Part shown: piece after piece, positions 1-5,314 of the stretch
Layout of the letters: every line of letters begins with the position of its first letter
Numbering within the stretch: position 1 is the first letter of the stretch
Origin: WLMZ01 sp031367435
GTDB taxonomy: Bacteria; Actinomycetota; Acidimicrobiia; Acidimicrobiales; Ilumatobacteraceae
Direction of reading: 5' to 3'
NCBI GenBank assembly: GCA_031367435.1
Contig: JANLPV010000077.1
Location: 1 to 8,763, forward strand
DNA: 8,763 nucleotides
Made by a program: the position numbers and the translations under genes
Notes under the pieces: generated by a model
Database searches by the model: none
What the model was told of the DNA's origin: nothing
The model's input: the letters and a program-made list of their open reading frames with translations, nothing else

Positions 1-336
1 CTGGCAGCCCGCCGCCGTTGCCAATGCATGAACCTTGGCAACGACGGGTTGCGGCATCGACTGCACCGCATCCATCATCTCGGTGCACACCTCGAACAGC
101 TTTGTGGTTTCCTCGACAGTTGCACCGGCCATGTCGGCGAAGTTGTGCCCCGCGCTGAACACCGGACCATTCGCCGCGAGGATCACTCCGTCCGCATCGC
201 TCGATGCAACGTCGTGCAACGCCTGGGTGAGCTCGAGCATCACGTGCATCGAGAGGGCGTTGCGTTTTTCAGGACGATTGAGCGTGATGGTGGTAATAGG
301 GCCATCTGCCGTCACAAGGAGGTGTTCGAAACTCAC
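1..336 (-). CDS. Enoyl-CoA hydratase/isomerase (crotonase family), 5' part only
   Basis: The first 112 codons are present; the rest lies beyond the left edge. Crotonase enzymes hydrate or isomerise enoyl-CoA thioesters in fatty-acid, amino-acid or aromatic degradation. Seen: the N-terminal ITLNRPEKRNALS block (residues 17-29), the first CoA/oxyanion-hole motif FSAGHNFADM (60-69) and the start of the second, HALATAAGCQ (103-112). FSAGH, a following CTEMM segment and ATAAGCQ recall the ECHDC3-like subgroup (from memory of the family). The catalytic acidic residues would lie outside the window. I chose the GTG at 336 because the family N-terminus begins there; the ATG at 344 is out of frame and meets TGA three codons later. 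There is no good Shine-Dalgarno, but a promoter-like pair ends six bases upstream, suggesting a leaderless mRNA. The substrate is unknown. Confidence 0.9.
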   Translation of the reverse strand, partial: MSFEHLLVTADGPITTITLNRPEKRNALSMHVMLELTQALHDVASSDADGVILAANGPVFSAGHNFADMAGATVEETTKLFEVCTEMMDAVQSMPQPVVAKVHALATAAGCQ

Positions 337-342
337 GCGCCC

Positions 343-371
343 ATTGTCGCAGACAGCCTGACCCGTGCGAA
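343..371 (-). promoter_or_regulatory. Putative promoter of the enoyl-CoA hydratase gene (leaderless)
   Basis: On the minus strand a -35-like TTCGCA (366-371) and a -10-like GACAAT (343-348) are separated by 17 bases. The -10 ends six bases before the GTG at 336, so transcription would begin at or next to the start codon. Each box matches the sigma-70 consensus at four of six positions, so this is a modest candidate. It lies outside the tRNA-derived repeat at 398-424, so an island insertion there would have left it intact. Confidence 0.35.
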
Positions 372-397
372 CCACCGAGTACCCGACCCAGAACTGG

Positions 398-424
398 TGC
401 GCCCTGAGGCTCGAACCCAGAACC
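398..424 (-). repeat. Partial tRNA-Lys 3'-end copy; candidate attachment site (distal att)
   Basis: This stretch repeats the 3' end of the tRNA-Lys gene at 3020-3048 in the same orientation. Seventeen bases are identical (408-424 against 3032-3048; minus strand GGTTCTGGGTTCGAGCC). Next come one mismatch (position 407), a C-run of three instead of five, and a matching TGCG end (398-401). The T-arm is recognisable (CTGGG, loop TTCGAGC, CTCAG), but there is no D-arm, anticodon arm or matching 5' acceptor strand upstream, so it is not a functional tRNA. Outside the tRNA part, GAACTGGTG (391-399) also occurs at 3003-3011. On the minus strand the copy runs into ACCA, which looks like an encoded CCA tail. 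I read it as the distal att site of an island inserted in tRNA-Lys. Confidence 0.65.
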
Positions 425-478
425 GTGGGGCTGGCTCGGACCACAGCACCACTCAACATGGCTGATCCCTAGCGCCGA

Positions 479-1029
479 TTAGGGTTCGAGATTCTGCTTG
501 AGCCACGCGAGTGACTTGGCGCCCATTTCATCGTGCGGATAAAACACGTCGAAGAGTTCTATTGCAGCACCGACTGTGACGATTTCGCATTCGGCGAGCA
601 ATGGCTCGAGGTCGGGGAGGTCGCGTCGACCTCTACCGGCGAGGAGTTTCATCGCGAGCAGGACCTCGGGCGGCGCGACGAGGACTCGCACGACTCCGAT
701 CTCGAGGAGTGGGCGCCAGGCGAATGGTTCCCCGAACTCGGGTAAGAACATTCTTGCCCTCGTGTTGAACCAGTCATCTGGCCACTGACGTTCGAACGCG
801 ATCGAGCGCACGATCGTTTCGAGCGCACGATCGTTTCGACCGCATCGACGAGAGTGTGGTGCACGTCCAGCCACGAATCGATATCGGTCGTAGCTTCACG
901 GAGATGGTTGTATTCGAGACTGATTGCGGATCCGCCGATGACATGAATGGTTGCGGTGATCGCAGCCGCGTCCATGTGGGTAGCTAGGTCGGTAAGTCCG
1001 GCGGTGATGTCATCGCGGGTGAGGCGCAT
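479..1029 (-). pseudogene. Nucleotidyltransferase-fold protein (toxin-like), frameshifted by a 17-bp tandem duplication
   Basis: The gene begins at ATG 1029 and should end at TAA 479-481. Its first about 70 codons show a nucleotidyltransferase N-terminus: HVIGGSAIS (residues 29-37, the hydrophobic-GGS motif) and TTDIDSWLDV (47-56) with the paired aspartates D49 and D51. The frame is then lost in an exact 17-bp tandem duplication (802-839); the original frame runs out of homology and stops at 649. The conserved second half (WPDDWF, RMFLPEF, VLVAPPEVLLAMKLLAGRGRRDLPD) continues in another frame to 479. Removing one repeat unit joins both at ETIVRS, giving a 177-residue protein of normal layout, resembling DUF6036/AbiEii-like nucleotidyltransferases (from memory). 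Enzymes of this superfamily often act as toxins that modify tRNA. The overlap with the upstream HTH gene fits an antitoxin-toxin operon. As read, the product is inactive unless the repeat contracts or the ribosome shifts frame. Confidence 0.8.
802..839. repeat. 17-bp tandem repeat (2.2 copies) breaking the nucleotidyltransferase frame
   Basis: The unit GAGCGCACGATCGTTTC occurs at 804-820 and immediately again at 821-837, without mismatch; the period-17 pattern extends from 802 to 839. Seventeen is not a multiple of three, so the extra copy shifts the frame of the minus-strand gene. Both alternative frames read ETIVRS across the repeat, which shows that a simple duplication caused the break. 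Perfect identity suggests a recent event. The unit contains the palindrome CGATCG. Confidence 0.95.
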
Positions 1030-1607
1030 CAGACGCTCGTCAATTCAGCGGCGTCGATGATCACGCCGCGCCGTCGGAATGGCGCAGGAGTGCGACCAAT
1101 CGTCGCCGGGTCATTCACGGAGTGTGGGTCGACGAACCAACGCTCGGCGAGCGGCCGACTCTTCGTCCACGTCGGCAGCGGCAAACGTTCCTCTCGAAGA
1201 CGGAACTCGACCAGGCCGGCAAGGATCGCGTTGTAACGCACATCACCAGTATCTGCCGGTGGAGCAACGACGATCGCAACCCTGAGGGCTCCATGTTCGC
1301 GGACGAGATCGTCGTTGAACTGAATCACATCACGGTACGCGCCGTCCTCGTTGCCCGCGTCGAGGTGGGCGCGGATCGCGTCCGCTGCCTCTGCCACTGT
1401 CGACGAACGCGTCGGTATCGCCGTGAGACGGTACCCGGTCGGGCGCAACAGCTTTTCGAGAGTCTCACAGGTGACATCACGCGCGGATGACTCGGTGCGA
1501 GCGACAACTGGCTGTTGAGTGTGAGCTCGCGCCGCAAGCTCGCGTTGCGAGAAACCGCTGACGCGGCGGGCGTTGCTGAGGATCCTCGCAGCCGACGAAA
1601 CCGACAC
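1029..1607 (-). CDS. XRE-family HTH regulator, probable antitoxin
   Basis: A 192-residue protein with an N-terminal Cro/CI-type helix-turn-helix (about residues 6-58; SQRELAARA as the positioning helix at 20-28, then TQQPVVARTE, the recognition helix). A linker follows, then a C-terminal region (about 85-192) with RWFVDPHSVND and a terminal FRRRGVIIDAAEL block. I do not know a named domain for this C-terminus, though regulators of this size paired with nucleotidyltransferases are common in actinobacteria (from memory). Its stop and the start of the next gene overlap as TGATG, implying translational coupling. Start: GTG at 1607, preceded by GGGAGG (1611-1616); the three-base gap is short but no better in-frame start is near. 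Expected role (inferred): autorepressor and antitoxin of the downstream nucleotidyltransferase. It is intact although the partner is broken. Confidence 0.8.
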   Translation of the reverse strand: MSVSSAARILSNARRVSGFSQRELAARAHTQQPVVARTESSARDVTCETLEKLLRPTGYRLTAIPTRSSTVAEAADAIRAHLDAGNEDGAYRDVIQFNDDLVREHGALRVAIVVAPPADTGDVRYNAILAGLVEFRLREERLPLPTWTKSRPLAERWFVDPHSVNDPATIGRTPAPFRRRGVIIDAAELTSV

Positions 1608-1643
1608 AATCCTCCCTACCGGTGATATCCATTTGGCTATCTA

Positions 1644-1672
1644 ACTGTACAGGACGAAGGAACCGGGATCAA
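1644..1672 (-). promoter_or_regulatory. Putative promoter and palindromic operator of the HTH-nucleotidyltransferase operon
   Basis: On the minus strand TTGATC (1667-1672) and TACAGT (1644-1649) form a -35/-10 pair with a 17-base spacer, each matching four of six consensus bases. The perfect palindrome CTGTACAG (1645-1652) overlaps the -10 box. XRE-type antitoxins usually repress their own promoter through short palindromes at this position, so it is the likely autoregulatory operator. Transcription would start near 1637, giving a leader of about 30 bases that contains the GGGAGG ribosome-binding site. Confidence 0.5.
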
Positions 1673-1790
1673 ACAAATTCTGGTCGTTCGACGCAAAGGT
1701 CTCCGCCGACCTCATCACGGACGTCCACCCGGCTTTCGGCGGTGGCAGACCTCCCGATCGACACACGGAGCGATGGTAGGTGCTTGCCGA

Positions 1791-1860
1791 GTTCTAAAGT
1801 CACCTTTCTAGTTCTAGTAGATCTAAAGATCAAGGTAGGATCTAAAGGGTATCGTTACCC
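1791..1860 (+). promoter_or_regulatory. AT-rich control region of the ATPase gene with three G(A/T)TCTAAAG repeats
   Basis: This stretch is clearly richer in A and T than its surroundings. It holds GTTCTAAAG (1791-1799) and two copies of GATCTAAAG (1820-1828 and 1839-1847), plus tandem TTCTAG (1806-1811, 1812-1817). A short inverted repeat, GGGTA/TACCC (1847-1851/1856-1860), ends just before the start codon. Two -10 candidates are seen: TAGGAT (1836-1841), with a weak TTCTAG -35 18 bases upstream, and TATCGT (1850-1855), which ends six bases before the ATG and would make a leaderless mRNA. The repeats may bind a regulator, which I cannot name. The rest of the divergent gap (1673-1790) shows nothing further. 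Confidence 0.45.
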
Positions 1861-1861
1861 C

Positions 1862-2944
1862 ATGAAGCCGAACCCGTTCACTCCGACCTTCGGTGCACCG
1901 CCGCCACTGCTCGTTGGCCGTCGCGATGTTCTCGACGCGATCCAAGACTCACTGGACGAGGGGCCAGGCTCGCCAGGATTCGTCACCCTGTTCACTGGTG
2001 GCCGTGGCGTCGGCAAAACCGTGATGTTGAATGCGGCAGAAGACGTTGCCCGCGACACTGGGTTCCACGTCATCTCGGAGACCGCGAGTGAGGGGCTGAT
2101 CGACCGCCTGGTATCGGAGCATCTGCTGAAGCTGGTGCCGAAATGCCGCCGCGGCGTCAAGTCGGTCGATGTCGCCAAGATGGGCGGTTTCGCCCTCGAC
2201 GACCGCGACACGCCTGCACCGCAGTCCTTACGTTCGCTCATTGATGAGGTGACGCTCAAGCAACCGATCCTGATCACGCTGGATGAGATCCAAGGCGGAG
2301 TGGTCTCGGAGCTGCGCGAGCTCGCAGTCGTTCTGCAGCACTCCATTCGGGAGGGGCGCCGGTTCGCCTTCTTCGCTGCCGGACTTCCCGCCGCTGTCGA
2401 CAATCTGTTGAACGACGATGTCCTCACCTTTCTGCGGCGCGCTGACCGTCACGATCTGGGGGCCTTCGATATCGCTGCGGTGAAAGAGTCGATCATCTCG
2501 GTCATCGCCGAGAACGGTCGAACGATCGCCAGTGTCGACGCAGCCGTGGCCGCCGAGGCGACGGGCGGCTACCCGTTCATGATCCAACTGGTCGGCTACC
2601 ACTCGTGGCGGGCAAACCGTGGCAGGCGTGCCATCTCGAGCGATGACGTAGCACAAGGTGCAGCCGATGCTCGACGGCGAGTCGGCCGACTTGTGATCGA
2701 ACCGGCACTGAAAGACCTGTCACCAGTCGACAGGAAGTTCCTTCTGCGAATGGCAGTCGATGACGGGCCATCGAAGATGGCGGACATCGCACAACGGCTC
2801 AACGCCGACTCCAACTACACGTCGCAGTACCGGTTGCGGCTGATCGCCGCTGGCTTGATCGTGCCAGCGTCGTACGGGTACGTGGACTTCGCTCTGCCGC
2901 ATCTGCGGGAGTGGTTGCGGGAGCACGGCACCTTCGATACGTGA
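1862..2944 (+). CDS. P-loop ATPase of the AAA/Orc1-Cdc6-like type, function unknown
   Basis: A 360-residue soluble protein. Seen: an N-terminal lead PNPFTPTFG followed by VGRRDVLDAI (18-27), typical of AAA/STAND-type ATPases that 'fall on' a GR motif; Walker A GGRGVGKT (46-53); Walker B ILITLDEI (136-143) with an acidic D-E pair; a sensor-1-like FFAAGLP (170-176); and a C-terminal segment starting LSPVDRKFLL that looks like a winged helix (about 285-355: ADIAQRL, YRLRLIAAGLI). There are no membrane segments. Such ATPases switch conformation on nucleotide binding, often on DNA or with partner proteins; the target is unknown here. Start: ATG 1862, where family-like sequence begins; the frame is open back to 1622 but that part is low-complexity and lies in the promoter region. 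It is divergent from the HTH operon and sits in the putative island, so a mobile-element or defence role is possible but unproven. Confidence 0.85.
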   Translation: MKPNPFTPTFGAPPPLLVGRRDVLDAIQDSLDEGPGSPGFVTLFTGGRGVGKTVMLNAAEDVARDTGFHVISETASEGLIDRLVSEHLLKLVPKCRRGVKSVDVAKMGGFALDDRDTPAPQSLRSLIDEVTLKQPILITLDEIQGGVVSELRELAVVLQHSIREGRRFAFFAAGLPAAVDNLLNDDVLTFLRRADRHDLGAFDIAAVKESIISVIAENGRTIASVDAAVAAEATGGYPFMIQLVGYHSWRANRGRRAISSDDVAQGAADARRRVGRLVIEPALKDLSPVDRKFLLRMAVDDGPSKMADIAQRLNADSNYTSQYRLRLIAAGLIVPASYGYVDFALPHLREWLREHGTFDT

Positions 2945-2990
2945 CGCGATCGTCCCACGGGCATCCCACGACTTGAACAGCGTTGTAAGG

Positions 2991-3016
2991 AAAACAGGTC
3001 ATGAACTGGTGTTTTT
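2991..3016. terminator. Weak bidirectional terminator candidate between the ATPase and tRNA-Lys
   Basis: AAAACA (2991-2996) pairs with TGTTTT (3010-3015), giving an A-tract on one side and a T-tract (3012-3016) on the other. This is the layout of a terminator serving two convergent genes. The stem is short and AT-rich with a 13-base interior (a CAG/CTG pairing is also possible), so stability is doubtful. The position, just after the ATPase stop and after the tRNA 3' end, is the main support. Confidence 0.3.
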
Positions 3017-3019
3017 GAG

Positions 3020-3091
3020 TGCGCCCCCTGGGGCTCGAACCCAGAACCAATGGATTAAAAGTCCACTGCTCTACCATTGAGCTAGAGGCGC
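3020..3091 (-). tRNA. tRNA-Lys (anticodon UUU)
   Basis: A full 72-base cloverleaf is readable on the minus strand: acceptor GCGCCTC pairing with GGGGCGC (one G-U pair), D-arm GCTC/GAGC with loop AATGGTA, anticodon stem GTGGA/TCCAT (one G-U pair), anticodon loop CTTTTAA giving anticodon TTT, five-base variable loop TGGTT, and T-arm CTGGG, loop TTCGAGC, CCCAG. The discriminator base is A. The 3' CCA is not encoded here (ACTC follows GCGC), so it must be added enzymatically. The last 29 bases are repeated, partly decayed, at 398-424, making this gene the likely integration target of the island to its left. Confidence 0.96.
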
Positions 3092-3095
3092 AACG

Positions 3096-3115
3096 CATGC
3101 GGAAACGCCCGCATG
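3096..3115. repeat. Perfect 7-bp inverted repeat between SDR and tRNA-Lys
   Basis: CATGCGG (3096-3102) and CCGCATG (3109-3115) can form a hairpin with a six-base loop, ending five bases before the tRNA 5' end. There is no T-tract, so it does not look like an intrinsic terminator. It might separate the SDR transcript from the tRNA or affect tRNA 5' processing. A weak -10-like TAGTGT (minus strand, 3125-3130) lies about 35 bases upstream of the tRNA, but I found no matching -35. Confidence 0.4.
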
Positions 3116-3204
3116 ACAGGGGCAACACTAGGCCGCCGGACCTCATTCGGCGACCACCGATTGCCACATCGAGCAATTCTTGGGCGGACGCAGGCGTGCC
3201 CGCT

Positions 3205-3978
3205 TTAGAAACGGCCACCGTCAACCATGAATTGCTGGGCGGTGCACGCCGCGCCATCGTCAGCCGCGAGGAAGAGCACCATCTGCGCGAACTCTTCGGG
3301 AGTGATCCGCCGCTTGATCGCCTGATCGTTCATGGTTGCCTGCTCGCCCTCGGGCGTCCACCACTTCGAAAGCTGCCGTTCGGTTGGCACCCACCCTGGC
3401 ATCACCGTATTGACGCGCACGCCGTGCGGTCCGAACGTACGGGCCATCGTGCGGGTAATGCCCTCGACCGCGGACTTGGCGATTGCGTAGCCGGGGAACA
3501 TGTCTTCTTGCATCATGTAACTGCTTGAGCCGATGTTGATGATCGAGCCCTCGCCAGCGGCGATCATCTGAGGCGCGAGAGCCTGAATCGCGAAGAAGTA
3601 GTGCCGCAAGTTGGTGTTGATGCGGTTATCGAAGTACTCAGGCGTGACGTCACGCCAGTCGTGTCGATCGTCATTCGCCGCATTGTTGACGAGCACCGTG
3701 ATTGCACCGATCGCGTCTACTGCGCTGCCACACGCGTGCTGCAATGCAGCGATGTTCACCAGATCGAGCTCGAAGAAGAGAGGCACGTGCGCGACTCCTG
3801 CCTGCACGCAGCGTTCGATGGTGGCCTGCGCCTCGCCAACGCTCTTGTCGACGAACGCGACCTTGCACCCTTGCAGCGCGAACTCCTGCACCAACGCGCT
3901 CCCAATACCAGCGGCACCACCGGTGATGAACACTCCCCTGTCCTCCAGCGATGGATATGTGGCGTAACGACGATTCAT
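3205..3978 (-). CDS. NAD-dependent short-chain dehydrogenase/reductase, aldose-dehydrogenase-like
   Basis: A 257-residue classical SDR, a cytosolic Rossmann-fold oxidoreductase of normal length. Seen: nucleotide-binding TGGAAGIG (19-26); an acidic residue ending the second strand (FVDKS, D44), which predicts NAD rather than NADP; LVNNAAN (96-102); catalytic N123 in INTNLR; serine S151 or S152 in NIGSSS; and YAIAK with Y164 and K168; then MPGWVPTERQ. The signature YPSL..., NNAANDDRHDW, VTPEYFDNRINTNLRHYFF and KWWTPEGE strongly recalls the SDR group containing Caulobacter D-xylose 1-dehydrogenase (from memory), so a sugar or other secondary alcohol is a possible substrate. The acyl-CoA gene context would instead suggest a hydroxyacyl compound. 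Start: ATG 3978 with AAGGAG (3984-3989) five bases upstream. It ends at the VDGGRF terminus typical of the family. It is separated from the NMO gene by 126 bases. Confidence 0.92.
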   Translation of the reverse strand: MNRRYATYPSLEDRGVFITGGAAGIGSALVQEFALQGCKVAFVDKSVGEAQATIERCVQAGVAHVPLFFELDLVNIAALQHACGSAVDAIGAITVLVNNAANDDRHDWRDVTPEYFDNRINTNLRHYFFAIQALAPQMIAAGEGSIINIGSSSYMMQEDMFPGYAIAKSAVEGITRTMARTFGPHGVRVNTVMPGWVPTERQLSKWWTPEGEQATMNDQAIKRRITPEEFAQMVLFLAADDGAACTAQQFMVDGGRF

Positions 3979-3992
3979 GACATCTCCTTGAA

Positions 3993-4029
3993 CGGCTGGA
4001 CATTATCGGCGTTGCCCCACCGACAGCCG
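3993..4029. repeat. Interrupted inverted repeat in the NMO-SDR gap
   Basis: CGGCTG (3993-3998) and TCGG (4006-4009) pair in order with CCGA (4020-4023) and CAGCCG (4024-4029), leaving GACATTA as a bulge. On the minus strand the bulge region contains GATAAT (4002-4007), a -10-like box suitably placed for the SDR gene, whose ribosome-binding site follows at 3984-3989. No -35 box is convincing. It may be an operator or an RNA hairpin in a read-through transcript. The remainder of the gap (4030-4104) shows nothing clear. Confidence 0.3.
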
Positions 4030-4104
4030 CGTGAGCAAATCAAGCGTCTGGGCATCATCCAAAGAGGTCCGCAGAAACGGGACACTTACGTCGGCGAGCG
4101 TGTG

Positions 4105-5256
4105 TCAGGCGTCGAGCTGATGCCCGAGCGCTTGCACTGCTTCGATGAACTCATCGATCATGTCGAACACAACCTGTGCTGCAGTCTTGCTCGTGTTCAT
4201 CGTGCCAACGATCTGACCAACGAAGTAGTTGGTGAGTTGCTCGGCACCCGAGCCAGCACGATGCGCGGCGCGATCGATTCGTTGCAACGCCTCACCGACC
4301 AGAATCGGCTGCATCGGCATGCCGAGCGGCATCGGCGTGTCGGGATTATCCCATTCGTCGGTCCACGCGGTGCGTAACTGACGCGCTGGCTTACCGGTAC
4401 GCGAACGCGAACGAACTGTGTCGGACGATGTCGCGGCGAGGAACTTCTGTTTCACAACCGGATGCGTCTCGGCTTCCTCCGTGGTGAGCCACACGGAACC
4501 ACACCACACACCTTGCGCGCCGAGCGCCATCGCAGCGGCCATCTGTCGGCCGCGGCCGATACCACCTGCGCCGAGCACCGGAACCGGGGCGACGGCATCG
4601 ACGATCTCGGGAATGAGCACCATCGAACCGATCTCGCCCGTATGGCCACCCGCCTCGGCGCCTTGGGCGATGATGATGTCGACGCCGACGTTCACGTGGC
4701 GTTGCGCGTGCTGAGCCTTACCGGCCAATGCCCCGATCAGTCGGCCCTCTTCCTTGACGCGTTCGATCATGTGAGCCGGCGGCGGGCCAAGCGCGTTGAC
4801 GACGAGACACGGGCGATGCGCCAACGCGATCTCCAGCAATGGATCGGCTTGATTGGCCGAGAACGGCACCGCCCCATCGCCGTCGCCCCGACCCGACAGC
4901 ACACCGCCATGGCGTTCCTCGTCAGCGAGAGTGGGTACGTCGTAGCGCCGAAGAATGTCGTCGACGAAGGCAATGTGTTCGGCGGGGATGAGGTGGCGGA
5001 TGTCATCGAGTGTGTAGCCACCCGCATCCGATCCGGCGTACTTCGCGGGCACGATGAGGTCGACGCCATACGGTCGATCGCCAATCTCGGCTTCGATCCA
5101 GGCGAGGTCGATTTCCAGCTGAGCTGGTGAGTGCGCCACAGCACCGAGCACGCCCATGCCACCGGCTTTGGTGACCGCCGCGACAACGTCGCGGCAGTGG
5201 GTGAAGGCGAGGATGGGTACGTCGATACCGAGCATCTCGGTGATGGCGGTCTTCAT
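4105..5256 (-). CDS. Nitronate monooxygenase-like FMN flavoprotein (2-nitropropane dioxygenase family)
   Basis: A 383-residue TIM-barrel flavoprotein. NMO enzymes oxidise alkyl nitronates with FMN and O2; relatives include enoyl-ACP reductase FabK, so the true substrate is uncertain. Seen: an N-terminal LGIDVPILAFTHCRDVVAAV strand-helix with AGGMGVLGA (31-39), AQGAEAGGHTG (197-207) with the family histidine H205 near the flavin, LIPEIVDAV (214-222), the phosphate-binding GAGGIGRGRQMAAAMALGA (229-247) and GVWCGSVWL (249-257). The FTHCRDVVAAV start recalls mycobacterial NMO paralogues (from memory). A stretch at about 97-145 (FVDDILRRYDVP to PLLEIAL) is rich in Asp, Glu and Gly and may be a lid. 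Start: ATG 5256 with a strong AGGAGG (5265-5270) eight bases upstream. It is divergent from the carboxylase operon and probably co-functional with the SDR downstream. Confidence 0.9.
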   Translation of the reverse strand: MKTAITEMLGIDVPILAFTHCRDVVAAVTKAGGMGVLGAVAHSPAQLEIDLAWIEAEIGDRPYGVDLIVPAKYAGSDAGGYTLDDIRHLIPAEHIAFVDDILRRYDVPTLADEERHGGVLSGRGDGDGAVPFSANQADPLLEIALAHRPCLVVNALGPPPAHMIERVKEEGRLIGALAGKAQHAQRHVNVGVDIIIAQGAEAGGHTGEIGSMVLIPEIVDAVAPVPVLGAGGIGRGRQMAAAMALGAQGVWCGSVWLTTEEAETHPVVKQKFLAATSSDTVRSRSRTGKPARQLRTAWTDEWDNPDTPMPLGMPMQPILVGEALQRIDRAAHRAGSGAEQLTNYFVGQIVGTMNTSKTAAQVVFDMIDEFIEAVQALGHQLDA

Positions 5257-5314
5257 GGCAATCGCCTCCTGTGCGGCCGGCTGTCGTGGCCGAGGTCATG
5301 ATGTCAGGGCAACA

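Larger units (their letters stand above)
398..3048. mobile_element. Putative small genomic island integrated at the 3' end of tRNA-Lys
   Basis: An intact tRNA-Lys on the right and a 3'-end-only copy on the left, in direct orientation about 2.6 kb apart, are what site-specific integration into a tRNA 3' end produces. The cargo is unlike the flanking metabolic genes: an XRE regulator, a broken nucleotidyltransferase and a P-loop ATPase. No integrase, excisionase or replication gene is visible, so the element would be a remnant, a satellite mobilised in trans, or the end product of deletions. Alternative: a tRNA fragment duplicated by another recombination event. A comparison with relatives lacking the block would decide. 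Confidence 0.55.

Noticed and set aside
28..465. Plus-strand reading frames over the enoyl-CoA hydratase and the tRNA fragment
   Set aside because: They are antisense to a well-conserved crotonase and have no family features or ribosome-binding site.
396..470. A second complete tRNA gene on the minus strand
   Set aside because: Only the T-arm and part of the 3' acceptor are present; no pairing 5' acceptor, D-arm or anticodon arm can be drawn, and the acceptor is two bases short.
479..1029. Two separate overlapping small genes (479-874 and 649-1029, minus)
   Set aside because: Each holds only half of one nucleotidyltransferase, and they join exactly at the 17-bp duplication, so they are one broken gene.
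1622..1861. An 80-residue N-terminal extension of the ATPase
   Set aside because: The frame is open but the translation is Ser/Thr/Arg-rich with no domain-like sequence, and it runs through the divergent promoter region; family-like sequence starts at ATG 1862.
3096..3115. Intrinsic terminator for the SDR gene
   Set aside because: The hairpin is perfect but no T-tract follows on either strand, so it is kept only as an inverted repeat.
3601..4377. Long plus-strand reading frame across the SDR-NMO gap
   Set aside because: It is antisense to two well-supported genes; the translation shows no recognisable domain.
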